The notes: generated by a model from the sequence alone, not told the origin. A stretch of 64,000 nt of DNA from Anaerovirgula multivorans (GCF_900188145.1 NZ_FZOJ01000006.1:62001-126000), one strand, 5' to 3'. Counted from the first letter of the stretch, positions 48,893 through 57,841 are shown. Made by a program: numbers and translations.

Positions 48893-49297
48893 ATGGATTT
48901 AAAAAGTGTAGTAGAGGAAGCTTTAAGGTATTACCTAAATGACAATACAGGTAAGTTTGATGACGGTGAGTTTATTGATATGCGTTACTTAAAACCCAGT
49001 GGCGTAAGGGATAGAATTGTTAAAGCTATTGCAGGTAGTGGCTTAGTAGGTAGCCCGCCACCCACAAAGGTTTTTACCAGTAGGCAAAAAGAGCTAATAA
49101 AACAACTAACTGGTGACTATATAATGGATTCTGGCATTACCTTGTGTAATGCGGTAGAGGATGAAGACCCCGAGAGCCTAGAGCAAAGTATAGTCGAATT
49201 AAACGCTGCCGCAGCGGTCTACCTTTACTGCCTACAAAACACAGATGACGAAGGAACAGAATGTAACTGTAGCGGGGGGTGCAATTGTGGTAAATAG
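48893..49297 (+). CDS. hypothetical protein with Cys-rich C-terminus
   Basis: 134 residues after TTTAGGAGGAG. A charged helical N-terminus, a Pro stretch from a CCCGCCACCCA island, an acidic helix, and a C-terminal E-C-N-C-S-G-G-C-N-C-G-K cluster that could bind metal. Function unknown. Confidence 0.7.
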   Translation: MDLKSVVEEALRYYLNDNTGKFDDGEFIDMRYLKPSGVRDRIVKAIAGSGLVGSPPPTKVFTSRQKELIKQLTGDYIMDSGITLCNAVEDEDPESLEQSIVELNAAAAVYLYCLQNTDDEGTECNCSGGCNCGK

Positions 49298-49317
49298 AAT
49301 AGGTACGTTGTTATTTC

Positions 49318-49348
49318 AGGGGGTGCTTATAAGCACCCTCTTTATTTT
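49318..49348 (+). terminator. Rho-independent terminator
   Basis: GGGGGTGCTT pairs with AAGCACCCTC (49319-49340), followed by TTTATTTT. It sits 40 bases upstream of the next promoter element. Confidence 0.9.
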
Positions 49349-49384
49349 GTGGAGAAATATTAGGAGTGAAGTCTAAAAACCCAC

Positions 49385-49414
49385 TTAACTTCTGCTGGTC
49401 TGTAAGGTATATAA
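49385..49414 (+). promoter_or_regulatory. phage promoter-like element (TTAACT-N15-GGTATATAA)
   Basis: TTAACT (49385-49390), 15 bases, GGTATATAA (49406-49414), then GTATAGGAGG: the ribosome site directly follows the element. Confidence 0.8.
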
Positions 49415-49433
49415 GTATAGGAGGTGTTAATGT

Positions 49434-49589
49434 GTGAAAAGACAATGGAGAGTTATATATTACAACGGAGTAACTACATGTGGAGATAAACAGCTCAAAG
49501 AGCTCGTACAAAGTGAGTTAGAGTTCATACATAGTATTGAGCTTATTGAAAACTATGAGGGGGCGGAGAAATGTCTAGATACTTTGTAA
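49434..49589 (+). CDS. small protein in early operon
   Basis: 51 residues from GTG 49434 (GGAGGT 9 bases upstream), overlapping the next gene by 19 bases. An ATG at 49430 gives only 19 codons in another frame. K-R-Q-W-R-V-I-Y-Y start, acidic end. Function unknown. Confidence 0.55.
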   Translation: MKRQWRVIYYNGVTTCGDKQLKELVQSELEFIHSIELIENYEGAEKCLDTL

Positions 49590-49837
49590 TACAAAATAAT
49601 GCAGACGGCGTATGTATCGACAGTGTGGATGAGAAAACATTGCTGGAAAGACTGAGAACAGATGAGCAAGGTGAGTCGTATTATGGGGCAGACATGGAGT
49701 TTTTGGATTATCTACCAGACATATATGCTGGTAGCTTTATGTGGGGGGACGACAATCATGTCGTTATTATTAAAGGAAATGTGGTTGTACCTAAACCTGT
49801 CAAAGTAGTCACAGAATATACACTGGAAGATGTCTAA
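49571..49837 (+). CDS. hypothetical protein
   Basis: 88 residues after GGGGGCGGAGAA. Acidic, alpha/beta. Its TAA overlaps the next ATG (TAATG). Confidence 0.65.
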   Translation: MSRYFVIQNNADGVCIDSVDEKTLLERLRTDEQGESYYGADMEFLDYLPDIYAGSFMWGDDNHVVIIKGNVVVPKPVKVVTEYTLEDV

Positions 49838-49905
49838 TGGGTGCTATATTAATTGCTATGCTGGTCATGTCACCTTACCTAATTGTGAGGCTATTGGTTA
49901 GGTAG
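49837..49905 (+). CDS. 22-aa hydrophobic peptide
   Basis: ATG 49837 overlaps the upstream stop (TAATG). The peptide is a single transmembrane-like segment, G-A-I-L-I-A-M-L-V-M-S-P-Y-L-I-V-R-L. Supported by coupling only. Confidence 0.45.
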   Translation: MGAILIAMLVMSPYLIVRLLVR

Positions 49906-49937
49906 CATAGTTAAAATAAATTTAGGGAGTGGTATTC

Positions 49938-50576
49938 TTGAGAAAATATGTTGAAGGTTTGTTAAAAGATCATGAGGTAAATGGTGCTGTGGTATTCAAT
50001 TGCACAAATGAATCATACGCCATTACCCTTCTATCTAGCTTAGATAACTTAGGTTACACATGGTTGTCTGGTGAGAACTTGGACCATCACTTATGGTGTG
50101 GTGGCAGTAGTTGCTATAGGGTTGACATCATCAGTAAGGCAGTAACGTGGGGAGGCAGGAGCCTATATGAAAGACACAATTGTAAGATAGTTGAATTTAA
50201 GGGGCAACCTATTAGTATAATAGATATCCTAAAGGATAATGCACAGAATGTTGCTGATAACATGGGCCCCGCCCGCCTGACAGATACTGATATATTCTGG
50301 CTTGAACTTGCATACGTGGCGGTAAAGGACAACAATTTAGATATTTTCTCTTATGATAAAACAGAATACCTCTTGTGTGTGACTATGGAGGTACCTGCAG
50401 TGGCATGTTCATCACATACTCCATACAGTAAATACTACGAAGTGAGCATTAGCTTAGACACGCTAGCTATTGTTTTGTCAGTACCTACTGCTGATATAGT
50501 CAGGTCAGTATTAAGCTTACGCCCCCCGCTAAATTTTAAAAAGCTAGTAGTAGGGGTGGGTGTTAGTGGAGAGTAG
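49938..50576 (+). CDS. TCY-repeat domain protein
   Basis: 212 residues from TTG 49938 (AGGGAGTGG upstream). The first about 85 residues are one copy of the domain seen in the 45413 and 60655 proteins: F-N-C-T-N-E-S-Y-A, G-Y-T-W-L-S-G, S-S-C-Y-R and F-K-G. The rest is unrelated, with W-L-E-L-A-Y-V-A-V. It overlaps the next gene. Confidence 0.7.
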   Translation: MRKYVEGLLKDHEVNGAVVFNCTNESYAITLLSSLDNLGYTWLSGENLDHHLWCGGSSCYRVDIISKAVTWGGRSLYERHNCKIVEFKGQPISIIDILKDNAQNVADNMGPARLTDTDIFWLELAYVAVKDNNLDIFSYDKTEYLLCVTMEVPAVACSSHTPYSKYYEVSISLDTLAIVLSVPTADIVRSVLSLRPPLNFKKLVVGVGVSGE

Positions 50577-51126
50577 TGTAAGAGTTAAACTCATAGATAG
50601 ATACAGAGTAGCCAGTAATGTATCTGTCCTACTTATGATAGGCGTAATAGCGTTCCTGCTTCACATGCTAGGTGACGAATTTAATGATTTAAACCTGCAG
50701 GTAGAAGAACTACGAACTGCAAATAGTGATCTACAGATATCTCTTACACAAGCATTACTCTATACTGAGGCACTTGAAGCTGAAGTGGTAGAACTTAAAG
50801 TAGAAAATGAAAAGCTTAGGACTTTTAGAGCAAAGGTTACTGCTTATTCTCCTTACGATGACAGGAATGGTATTAATTCTAGTGGTGACCCGAGCGTAAC
50901 TGCTACTGGCACCCGCCCGCGTATTGGGGTGGCGGCAGTAGACCCAAAAAAGATTCCATATGGTTCAAGATTATTAGTCCCTGGGTATGGTGAGGTCACC
51001 GCAGAGGATACAGGAGGTGCTCTGAGACAGTATGATGGCTACGCTATAGATGTATTTATGGACACCTATAGTGAGGCTATGTCGTTTGGCGTGAAATACA
51101 TCGATGTAAAAATATTAGACCACTAA
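50560..51126 (+). CDS. membrane-anchored 3D-domain cell-wall protein
   Basis: About 188 residues; GTG 50560 or 50566. One transmembrane helix (about 19-38), a coiled coil (40-85) and a C-terminal 3D domain: V-T-A-Y-S-P-Y-D, V-T-A-T-G-T-R-P, V-A-A-V-D-P, E-D-T-G-G and A-I-D-V with the conserved Asp residues. The 3D domain is the catalytic core of MltA/YabE/Rpf-type lytic transglycosylases. It could remodel the wall from inside the infected cell. Confidence 0.85.
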   Translation: MLVESSVRVKLIDRYRVASNVSVLLMIGVIAFLLHMLGDEFNDLNLQVEELRTANSDLQISLTQALLYTEALEAEVVELKVENEKLRTFRAKVTAYSPYDDRNGINSSGDPSVTATGTRPRIGVAAVDPKKIPYGSRLLVPGYGEVTAEDTGGALRQYDGYAIDVFMDTYSEAMSFGVKYIDVKILDH

Positions 51127-51141
51127 CAAGTGGTCTTTTTG
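51118..51141 (+). terminator. terminator overlapping stop codon
   Basis: GACCACT (51118-51124), AACA, AGTGGTC (51129-51135), TTTTTG. A second hairpin, GGGCTAAT-ATTAGCCC type, runs into the next promoter box. Confidence 0.85.
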
Positions 51142-51162
51142 TATGGGCTAATTTATTAGCCC

Positions 51163-51192
51163 TTAACTTTTTGCTGAGTACCCAGTAAGTAT
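51163..51192 (+). promoter_or_regulatory. phage promoter-like element (TTAACT-N15-AGTAAGTAT)
   Basis: TTAACT (51163-51168), 15 bases, AGTAAGTAT (51184-51192), then AGTAAAGGAGG. Confidence 0.75.
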
Positions 51193-51211
51193 AGTAAAGG
51201 AGGAATGTTAG

Positions 51212-52819
51212 ATGGTTAGAATCAATGCAGCTAAGGTAGATAAGTACCTACATATCACAGAGGAGAAAAAGAAAGAGTGGCTGAGACTGTTTCCCTTCCT
51301 TGAGTTTGATAGGTTTGGGCGGGCAAGTGTAGGTAACATACAGGTAGATGATACAGCGTTGGCAGAAGAGTTGTACAACTTTGTATTGAGTGAAAGCTTT
51401 TTTAATGCGATAAAGATATGGGAGAACAAGAATGAGTTGAAGCTACCAAATTACTTTGACATAGCCCTTAAAAGGTTTAACTGCGGTACCACTCGCCTTG
51501 TTGCGAACAGCGAAGTGTACCTATGTAGTACGGCGGGCGGTGAGGACAAGCATATGAGACTGTCAAAGATACTTGCACAAATACAGGCAATATGGGAAAA
51601 GGAAACATGTCCTGAGTATTCAGAGTTAAGAAAAGAAATTAAGAAGCTAAGAAAAGAAGGGCTCACTTTTTCAAACAGTCTTGAGTTAGTAGATCTAAGT
51701 GAGAAGAAAAAGAGCCTAGAAATAGGTAACTTCTATGTTGCCTACGACCACTTTCAGAACGCTATAAAAAAGGGTACTGAGATGTGGCTTTCTATTAACC
51801 CGCTAGACTTGATTACTTCTTCGGGTAATCAAGGGGATAACCCCACAAGATTTGACTCATGCTGGTCACTTGAAATGGAGCTAGCCTCAGATGAAATTCA
51901 TGTTGACAGATCTGGTTGTCATTCATCAGGTTCTGCTTGTTTGAACATGGGAAGAATTACAAACCGAGGTATATTATTCATAAAAAATGGTAGGACACTT
52001 AATGTTCCCGGCACAGACTTCGATTTTATCGGTTATTCAGAAAGATCCCATGTTTGGCTTGATGAGATATGCGGAAACAGTAGTCTCTTCTTAGAAAGGG
52101 TATACCCTTCTAAATGTTACGAAAGGAGACGTGACTGGTTTGAGGCATTAACCAAGTCAGGTTTTGATGTAAAAGAAGAATCCTGCAATACAGAAGAATT
52201 TGATTACCAAGATAGTGAAAACTTGAATAACTACTCAAATAAGTCGGGTGGCGCATTGTTCCTTGATAACGTAGCTATTACATCTGGTACATTGTACTAT
52301 TTAAACGGTTGTAGAATGGATTATGACTACGATGATAACATAGACGGAATCATAGAAGCTGTTTATTGTTGTGAATGTGGGGATTCCACAGATAGTGATG
52401 ACAGGTACGAAGTAGGTGGTAACATATATTGCAGTTACTGCTTTAATGATAGATATGTTAGTTGCCAATATTGCGGGGAGCCTGTAGAAATCAATAATGC
52501 AATTGAGATAGAAGGCTACTACTACTGTGAGTACCACGCTAACGTAAGAGGTTGTCAGTGTGAAGGTTGTGGGGAGTGGGCATATACCGAGCACATGGAA
52601 GAATACAACGGTGATTATTACTGCCGTAGCTGTTTTGATGAACACCACACTTACTGTGCAAATTGTGGTGAAGCTGTCAGTTACAATGATGCAGTTGAAT
52701 TAGAATATGAATACTACTGTGAAGACTGTGTATCAGTTTACAGTTCGTGCGGTAGTAAGTATCCAGTATCTGATGGTTACTTTGTATGCAAAAATTGTAC
52801 AAACGAAGGGGTGGCATAG
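51212..52819 (+). CDS. large protein with C-terminal zinc-ribbon/LIM-like repeats
   Basis: 535 residues. The first about 370 residues are a mixed domain I do not recognise, with a helical insertion (about 130-170). From about 385 to the end five C-x2-C...C-x2-C/H units follow (C-C-E-C-G, C-S-Y-C, C-Q-Y-C-G, C-E-Y-H, C-E-G-C-G, C-R-S-C, C-A-N-C-G), like LIM or zinc-ribbon arrays. The last unit has lost one Cys pair. It may bind protein or nucleic acid in host takeover. Confidence 0.8.
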   Translation: MVRINAAKVDKYLHITEEKKKEWLRLFPFLEFDRFGRASVGNIQVDDTALAEELYNFVLSESFFNAIKIWENKNELKLPNYFDIALKRFNCGTTRLVANSEVYLCSTAGGEDKHMRLSKILAQIQAIWEKETCPEYSELRKEIKKLRKEGLTFSNSLELVDLSEKKKSLEIGNFYVAYDHFQNAIKKGTEMWLSINPLDLITSSGNQGDNPTRFDSCWSLEMELASDEIHVDRSGCHSSGSACLNMGRITNRGILFIKNGRTLNVPGTDFDFIGYSERSHVWLDEICGNSSLFLERVYPSKCYERRRDWFEALTKSGFDVKEESCNTEEFDYQDSENLNNYSNKSGGALFLDNVAITSGTLYYLNGCRMDYDYDDNIDGIIEAVYCCECGDSTDSDDRYEVGGNIYCSYCFNDRYVSCQYCGEPVEINNAIEIEGYYYCEYHANVRGCQCEGCGEWAYTEHMEEYNGDYYCRSCFDEHHTYCANCGEAVSYNDAVELEYEYYCEDCVSVYSSCGSKYPVSDGYFVCKNCTNEGVA

Positions 52820-53848
52820 ATGAGAAAACAGTTATTGAAAGACTTATTGCAGATTAGCTCAGTGTCAGGTAAAGAAGAGCTGGTAGTACCCGTTATATTA
52901 GATGAACTAGAGAGTTTAGGTTTCACCGCCCACCAAGATGCTATTGGGAACGTATTTGCTACTAGAGGAAAAGGTCCTTATCCACTACTTAATGCACATA
53001 TGGATATAGTAGACATACAAGGTTATGGTTGGTTTTATGGGCAAAATGACAATATCTATGATGCCAGTTATTACGAAAACTTAATGAGTTACGGTTTAAC
53101 CTGCGGAGACTGTGTCAACTACAATTACTGTAAACTTCTTAATCCTCTTTTGTGTGAACACTTTGAGGTTACCGGTGAAGCTGCGTATATACTAGAAATA
53201 GCAGAACTCGACTATCTCATGCCCGAAGATGTGGATATGGCTGACAATTTTTGCATCACTGAATCTTATGGGGTTTTAACAGGTTCAGGTGAGAGGGTTC
53301 TTGGTGGTGATGATAAGTGTGGTATATTTATAGCCCTTGAGCTGGCTAGGCTTCTCCCCCGCCAACCCTTCAAAATCCTATTCACTGTGCAAGAGGAAGA
53401 GGGCTGCGTTGGTGTGAGACATGCGGTTAAAAATAAAAAGTGGTTTAAAGACATCCTGTATGCTCTCGTGATAGATCGTAAGGGTGGTGATAATCTTTTA
53501 TGGTCACAGTTGGGCAGTAAAAGTTGTAGTAATAATTTTGCTTCACAACTTGCAATGAGAGGTGTTGATGCGGGTATAAGCGTTCAGGTAATGGATGGAA
53601 GTATATCAGATACCATGTACTTAAAAAATGTTGTTCCAGAAGCTGTAAATGTGTCTGCTGGTTACCATGATGCTCATACAGAAAAAGAGTATGTGGTGCT
53701 AAGCGAGGTAGCAGGTATTATAAATTGGCTTAGCCACTTTATAAGAAACTACCATGATATTAAAACTCTCTACAAACCAGTAGTACAATATAAAGCACCC
53801 AAAAAGAAAAAATCAAAGAAGTTATGTAAACGTAAGGGGGCGGTGTAG
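52820..53848 (+). CDS. M20/M42-type metallopeptidase with Cys4 insertion
   Basis: 342 residues, immediately after the previous stop. The di-zinc peptidase pattern is complete: H60-M-D62, G-G-D164-D165-K, catalytic-type E192-E193, D219 and H286-T-E-K-E. A segment of about 80 residues after H60 carries C95-x2-C98-x5-C104-x7-C112, which is not part of the family core and could bind zinc or an Fe-S cluster. It likely cleaves peptides or acyl-amino acids in the cytoplasm; the substrate is unknown. The tail is Lys-rich. Confidence 0.8.
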   Translation: MRKQLLKDLLQISSVSGKEELVVPVILDELESLGFTAHQDAIGNVFATRGKGPYPLLNAHMDIVDIQGYGWFYGQNDNIYDASYYENLMSYGLTCGDCVNYNYCKLLNPLLCEHFEVTGEAAYILEIAELDYLMPEDVDMADNFCITESYGVLTGSGERVLGGDDKCGIFIALELARLLPRQPFKILFTVQEEEGCVGVRHAVKNKKWFKDILYALVIDRKGGDNLLWSQLGSKSCSNNFASQLAMRGVDAGISVQVMDGSISDTMYLKNVVPEAVNVSAGYHDAHTEKEYVVLSEVAGIINWLSHFIRNYHDIKTLYKPVVQYKAPKKKKSKKLCKRKGAV

Positions 53849-54376
53849 GTGATTATTGAAGTGAAGAATGTACTAAACAGCCATACAGGTATGTTGGGTG
53901 AACTTGTTCTAGTGTCTTACGTGTATAGAGACAAAGGAAGTGTTCCGTTAAACCAAGGTTTAGTAGTATTTCATAGAGGTGAGTTCATAAAGTCTTTCGT
54001 ACTCACACCAGATGAGGTCACTAACATAATTGAGCATGGACAAACCGTAGTAAAAGACATTGGATATATACTCAGCTTTACCTCCACCAACCTCCAGTTA
54101 TTCGAGCTATGCGGCTATGGCGGAGCAGGAGCAATACATGAAACAAACTTCAAAGTAAGACGGACGAAAGAATGGGTTTTTGAGATAATGCAACCTCTCG
54201 ATTACTTCAAGCTTGATTTATCAGCAGAAACATATGGCTACAAAGGCATTCAGTTAGCTGTTATCACAGCACTACAGAATCCAATAGAGTCAGAGAACAT
54301 GATACGTTGCGACCTACCTAATAGCGGTTATGCACTTATCTTTGACTACACCTTGGGTGGTGATAGCGTTGGGTAA
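53849..54376 (+). CDS. hypothetical beta-rich protein
   Basis: 175 residues from GTG 53849 (AAGGGGGCGGTG upstream). Beta strands dominate; S-H-T-G-M-L-G-E-L start, F-E-L-C-G-Y-G-G middle. Overlaps the next gene. No family recognised. Confidence 0.65.
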   Translation: MIIEVKNVLNSHTGMLGELVLVSYVYRDKGSVPLNQGLVVFHRGEFIKSFVLTPDEVTNIIEHGQTVVKDIGYILSFTSTNLQLFELCGYGGAGAIHETNFKVRRTKEWVFEIMQPLDYFKLDLSAETYGYKGIQLAVITALQNPIESENMIRCDLPNSGYALIFDYTLGGDSVG

Positions 54377-54653
54377 TGATCTTAAATCTTTAATAGAGAT
54401 GCATCTACACCTTAGCGTGGATAGCATTCTAGATGAGTTATCTATGGTGGGTATCATACTCACCCCTCAGACGCTTAGAGTGTATATGAGGGAATTTGGT
54501 CTAGAAGATAAGCATAAGGAATTGCGGGCGAGGGCCAAGCCTAAAGACAATAGAGAGCCTAAAAAGCTTAAGCTATCCTGCCCCTACCCTACTTTTGTTC
54601 ACCGCAGTGCAGCAAGAAGTAAGAAAGAAGCTGTAAAGAGAATTTATAAATAA
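54369..54653 (+). CDS. small putative HTH protein
   Basis: 94 residues from TTG 54369 (GGGTGGTGA upstream). Residues about 15-45, V-D-S-I-L-D-E-L...L-T-P-Q-T-L-R-V-Y-M, look like a helix-turn-helix; the C-terminus is Lys/Arg-rich. It might regulate transcription. Confidence 0.6.
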   Translation: MGNDLKSLIEMHLHLSVDSILDELSMVGIILTPQTLRVYMREFGLEDKHKELRARAKPKDNREPKKLKLSCPYPTFVHRSAARSKKEAVKRIYK

Positions 54654-54667
54654 GGAGGCAGGTTGGA

Positions 54668-54817
54668 ATGAAGCTATATCTAAACAATGGTGCTGTAGTG
54701 CATACTACTTTACCTGAACTAGACACCTTAGCAGTAACCGATTATATACTAGACATTTTAAGGTTTTATCGTGATAAACTAACTAAAATTGAATGGTTGG
54801 GGAGCGATGCGGAATGA
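54668..54817 (+). CDS. 49-aa hypothetical protein
   Basis: ATG 54668 after AAGGAGGCAGG. Ends in ATGA overlap with the next gene. Alpha/beta, no motif. Confidence 0.6.
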   Translation: MKLYLNNGAVVHTTLPELDTLAVTDYILDILRFYRDKLTKIEWLGSDAE

Positions 54818-55749
54818 AAGCTGAGAATGAAAATTACATTTTGAGAATAGAACGTTATGACGATGCGGAAAGCCCCAGAGAGTGGGACAACTTGGGTACT
54901 ATGTTTTGTTGGCACAGTAGACATGTTTTAGGTGATAAGCATAATTACTACGACCACAGAGCTTTTTTAGAAAGCTTTGTTAGAGAACTATTACAGGTTG
55001 AACAACTAGCAGAACCCACAAGTGTTAGTGGCTTATTTAAGGTAGAACAGAGAGGCAATAAATATGATGTAATTGACGTTAGCCTAAAGTATACTAGGTG
55101 CTCTACTAAGAACCTAACTTTAGCTAGAGAGCTTGCTTTGAATTATGCTGCTGAGGAGCTTACTGAGTACGCTACCGACGCTGAACTACTAAGCATTATT
55201 AGTGAATATGCCGTTATACTGCCGCTTTACTTATATGACCATAGCGGAATTACGATGTCCTCCTCCCCCTTCTCTTGTCAGTGGGATAGCGTACAGGTTG
55301 GGTGGATATTCTGTACTAAAGAACGCTTTAGAGAAGAAACTGGATACACTGAGGATGAGCTTTTTAATACTGATTCCTCCCGCCACCCAGCCATAGGTGA
55401 GCGAATTAAAACAGCAGATTCCGAGTGGTGGGGGCAAGTAGTTAGTGTGTATAAAGATAGCTACGCTGTAGACTTTGACTGGAATAAAATACCCTCAGCT
55501 AGAAGTTCCAAGAACATAAAAATAGTACGTAATGATGAAATTATAGAAGTAATGTCCTACCAAGCTGCTGAAATACTAGAGGAAGAAGTCGAGACATATG
55601 ACAAGTACTTACGTGGTGATATTTATGGTTATGAGCTCAGCGAAAAGATTAAGTGTAATTGTTGTGGACACGTAGTACTAGAATATGTAGATAGCTGTCA
55701 TGGCTACTACAGTATACAGGATATAAAAGAAAATTTAAGCAGTTCATGA
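54814..55749 (+). CDS. conserved phage hypothetical protein
   Basis: 311 residues from ATG 54814 (GGGGAG upstream; overlaps prior stop). N-terminal R-I-E-R-Y-D-D-A-E-S-P-R-E-W-D-N and S-P-F-S-C-Q-W-D-S-V-Q-V-G-W-I-F near 165 are features I have seen in phage proteins of unknown role. The C-terminus has C-N-C-C-G-H, a possible metal site. A GCAGTTCATGAACTGC hairpin follows the stop. Confidence 0.75.
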   Translation: MKAENENYILRIERYDDAESPREWDNLGTMFCWHSRHVLGDKHNYYDHRAFLESFVRELLQVEQLAEPTSVSGLFKVEQRGNKYDVIDVSLKYTRCSTKNLTLARELALNYAAEELTEYATDAELLSIISEYAVILPLYLYDHSGITMSSSPFSCQWDSVQVGWIFCTKERFREETGYTEDELFNTDSSRHPAIGERIKTADSEWWGQVVSVYKDSYAVDFDWNKIPSARSSKNIKIVRNDEIIEVMSYQAAEILEEEVETYDKYLRGDIYGYELSEKIKCNCCGHVVLEYVDSCHGYYSIQDIKENLSSS

Positions 55750-55782
55750 ACTGCTCGACAAAGCTGTGGGAGGGGTGGTGCG

Positions 55783-55941
55783 ATGAAATACCAAATACTT
55801 ACAAGATACAAGAACGGTGCATGGGAACACTGTGATTATGCAAAAGACGACTGTGAGTTAAATTACTTACTTGATGAGTACAAAATGGCATACGGAAAAG
55901 ACTTTACATTCAGGGTGGAGGAGGATGATGATGAAGTATAA
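55783..55941 (+). CDS. 52-aa hypothetical protein
   Basis: ATG 55783 after GAGGGGTGGTG. Acidic end (E-E-D-D-D-E). Overlaps the next gene by 11 bases. Confidence 0.6.
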   Translation: MKYQILTRYKNGAWEHCDYAKDDCELNYLLDEYKMAYGKDFTFRVEEDDDEV

Positions 55942-56410
55942 AACTATTGAAGAAGCTACAAAAGCATGTGTGGGTGAGTTCAATGCTATTCCCTATGCAC
56001 TTATTGAAAAAGCTTATAAGAATGACATAGACAGCTTTTACGAGCTAACAAAGCCAGCTATAGGAGATTACGTTCATGTATTTAGCTTAAACAGTGAAGC
56101 TGAAATTACTGGTTATGACAGCGATACAGGTAAATACAAAGTTACTACATCTGATGGTTCAGTTAGTTTAGTAGATGAATATGCTATGGAGGTTTATTAT
56201 GACGCATGGCTACCTATGTGGGGGTGGATGTGGAATCCACAAAGTTCTCTGGACGAAGAGTGGGTTGTAGATAATCTCCAGACTGTATCAGACTTAGGCG
56301 TTAGAATCTATGAGTGCGATGAAGTAGGAATTTTATTAGGGATTGACGGGGCGGGGTACAAGCATTGGATACCGCTATACAAAGCGAGGGGGCTGAGGTG
56401 GCATGAATAA
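55931..56410 (+). CDS. hypothetical protein
   Basis: 159 residues; of three adjacent ATGs, 55931 has the best spacing from GGAGGAGG. Acidic, with several Trp (W-L-P-M-W-G-W-M-W) in the middle. No family recognised. Confidence 0.65.
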   Translation: MKYKTIEEATKACVGEFNAIPYALIEKAYKNDIDSFYELTKPAIGDYVHVFSLNSEAEITGYDSDTGKYKVTTSDGSVSLVDEYAMEVYYDAWLPMWGWMWNPQSSLDEEWVVDNLQTVSDLGVRIYECDEVGILLGIDGAGYKHWIPLYKARGLRWHE

Positions 56411-56693
56411 GCTTGAGAGACTTAAGCATGATATTATGTCAGTTCACACATTTGAACAATTAAAAGAGTTACTAGTAGACTTAATTGAAGTTGTAGATGG
56501 AGAAAACACTACGTATGAATACTGTAGTTGCTGTGAGCGTGAGGTAGAGATACCTGCCGATACGCCCTCACGTTGTCCGAACTGTGATCAACCCATTCTC
56601 CCCTGCTCCACCTGTTGGGATGACATAGACGGCATAACGAGGTGTGATTGGTCAAAAGAAAAAAGATGTTGGAGATTTCCAAAGGAGGGATAA
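56403..56693 (+). CDS. small zinc-ribbon protein
   Basis: 96 residues; helical start, then C-S-C-C...C-P-N-C, a zinc ribbon, and another Cys pair C-S-T-C. Overlaps the previous gene by 8 bases. Confidence 0.7.
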   Translation: MNKLERLKHDIMSVHTFEQLKELLVDLIEVVDGENTTYEYCSCCEREVEIPADTPSRCPNCDQPILPCSTCWDDIDGITRCDWSKEKRCWRFPKEG

Positions 56694-56697
56694 TAGT

Positions 56698-56901
56698 ATG
56701 TTAAATGAGAGAGTTAGATTGTTTGGGCGTACTAATTTAGTAGATTACCTACACATTGATGTAGCGGAAGTGCTTTATAGATATTTAACATACGGAAGAA
56801 TAGAAAGATTATACCTTGAGGGTGGCGGAGATGCAAAAAGGGAGCAAATTGTTAAGGTCATAGAGGATCATTTTGATTGTGCTGGTGAAATGTACATTTA
56901 A
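56698..56901 (+). CDS. 67-aa hypothetical protein
   Basis: ATG 56698 after AAAGGAGGGA. Helical, with Y-L-T-Y-G-R-I-E-R. No motif. Confidence 0.6.
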   Translation: MLNERVRLFGRTNLVDYLHIDVAEVLYRYLTYGRIERLYLEGGGDAKREQIVKVIEDHFDCAGEMYI

Positions 56902-56930
56902 ATTGATATGGGGTGGTAGGAGGTATGCCG

Positions 56931-57251
56931 ATGAAACCTGAAGATATCTTAAAGAAGTATCCAAGAATAGTATCCCATCTAATAGCAGAGAGCTTAGGGT
57001 ATTTTACGCCTAAGTCAGCCACCATAGCTATTATAAAAGCAAAAGAAAATGAGCCTTACTTTTGTGAGTTGTACACCGATTGTGCTAGACGATATGGTGA
57101 AATGTACGACAGAGATAATGTTCGGCGAGTTACAAGGGAGATATTATCTCAGGCTATAAAATCTAGACACCATCATACCTTTATGATGGCTAGCTATAAG
57201 GACGCAAGACTAATAGTTGATGAAGCTACTAAAGGTAATATCCAACATTAG
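56931..57251 (+). CDS. hypothetical protein
   Basis: 106 residues from ATG 56931 (GGAGGT 6 bases upstream; the ATG at 56925 is too close). Helical and basic with R-H-H-H-T near the end. No family recognised. Confidence 0.65.
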   Translation: MKPEDILKKYPRIVSHLIAESLGYFTPKSATIAIIKAKENEPYFCELYTDCARRYGEMYDRDNVRRVTREILSQAIKSRHHHTFMMASYKDARLIVDEATKGNIQH

Positions 57252-57278
57252 CGAGTTGGTTTTAGGAGGGTGATAATA

Positions 57279-57503
57279 GTGTTGTACAAGTGTAAGGGTA
57301 TTATATTTGATGACGCAGTTTTAAAGAAAGAGAGCGGGGATGTCAATGACTATACATCAGTATGCATCCCCTGTGTACGTAAGCATAAAATTTCATGGTC
57401 TAAGTTAGACGGCATTGGTTCAGAATACTGTGGTGTGAAAGGCTGCACTAATCGGGCAAATTACTATCTTGACTTTGAAGATGGTGAACTGGAGGTGATA
57501 TAA
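57279..57503 (+). CDS. small Cys4 protein
   Basis: 74 residues; start GTG 57279 or TTG 57282 behind TTAGGAGG. C-I-P-C and C-G-V-K-G-C indicate a zinc-binding fold. Confidence 0.6.
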   Translation: MLYKCKGIIFDDAVLKKESGDVNDYTSVCIPCVRKHKISWSKLDGIGSEYCGVKGCTNRANYYLDFEDGELEVI

Positions 57504-57557
57504 ATGCTAGGAAATCCGTATTGGTGGTGGAACGGTGGAAAAAAACCAAGAGAGTAA
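57504..57557 (+). CDS. possible 17-aa Trp-rich peptide
   Basis: ATG directly follows the previous TAA, with GGAGGTG upstream. Sequence has W-W-W-N-G-G. Only the ribosome site supports it. Confidence 0.3.
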   Translation: MLGNPYWWWNGGKKPRE

Positions 57558-57616
57558 GTAAACGACATACGTTGTGACTTAACAAGCTACAGTTTGAGTA
57601 TTCAGGAGGTGGTTTA

Positions 57617-57841
57617 ATGATATGCCCTAAGTGTGGTGGGGAGTTAAGGTATATAGAAGAAGTAATCGGCTCCTTTACAAACAGGATTTACGACGACGGT
57701 TTTGTTGATTTTGACAGCAGTAGCTTTTATGGCGATAAACATACTGATGTAATGTGCACAGCTTGCAATACTTCATTTGATTTTGAGTGGGTAGGTGACC
57801 TATTTAATTCAGTAATTAAACTAAAGGGGGCGGAGTGTTGA
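57617..57841 (+). CDS. small zinc-ribbon protein
   Basis: 74 residues after CAGGAGGTGG. M-I-C-P-K-C-G-G and C-T-A-C flank an acidic middle: a two-knuckle zinc ribbon. Overlaps the AbrB-like gene. Confidence 0.65.
   Translation: MICPKCGGELRYIEEVIGSFTNRIYDDGFVDFDSSSFYGDKHTDVMCTACNTSFDFEWVGDLFNSVIKLKGAEC

Noticed and set aside
52301..52648. 115-codon minus-strand frame opposite the zinc-array gene
   Set aside because: Antisense shadow created by repeated Tyr/Cys codons; no ribosome site.
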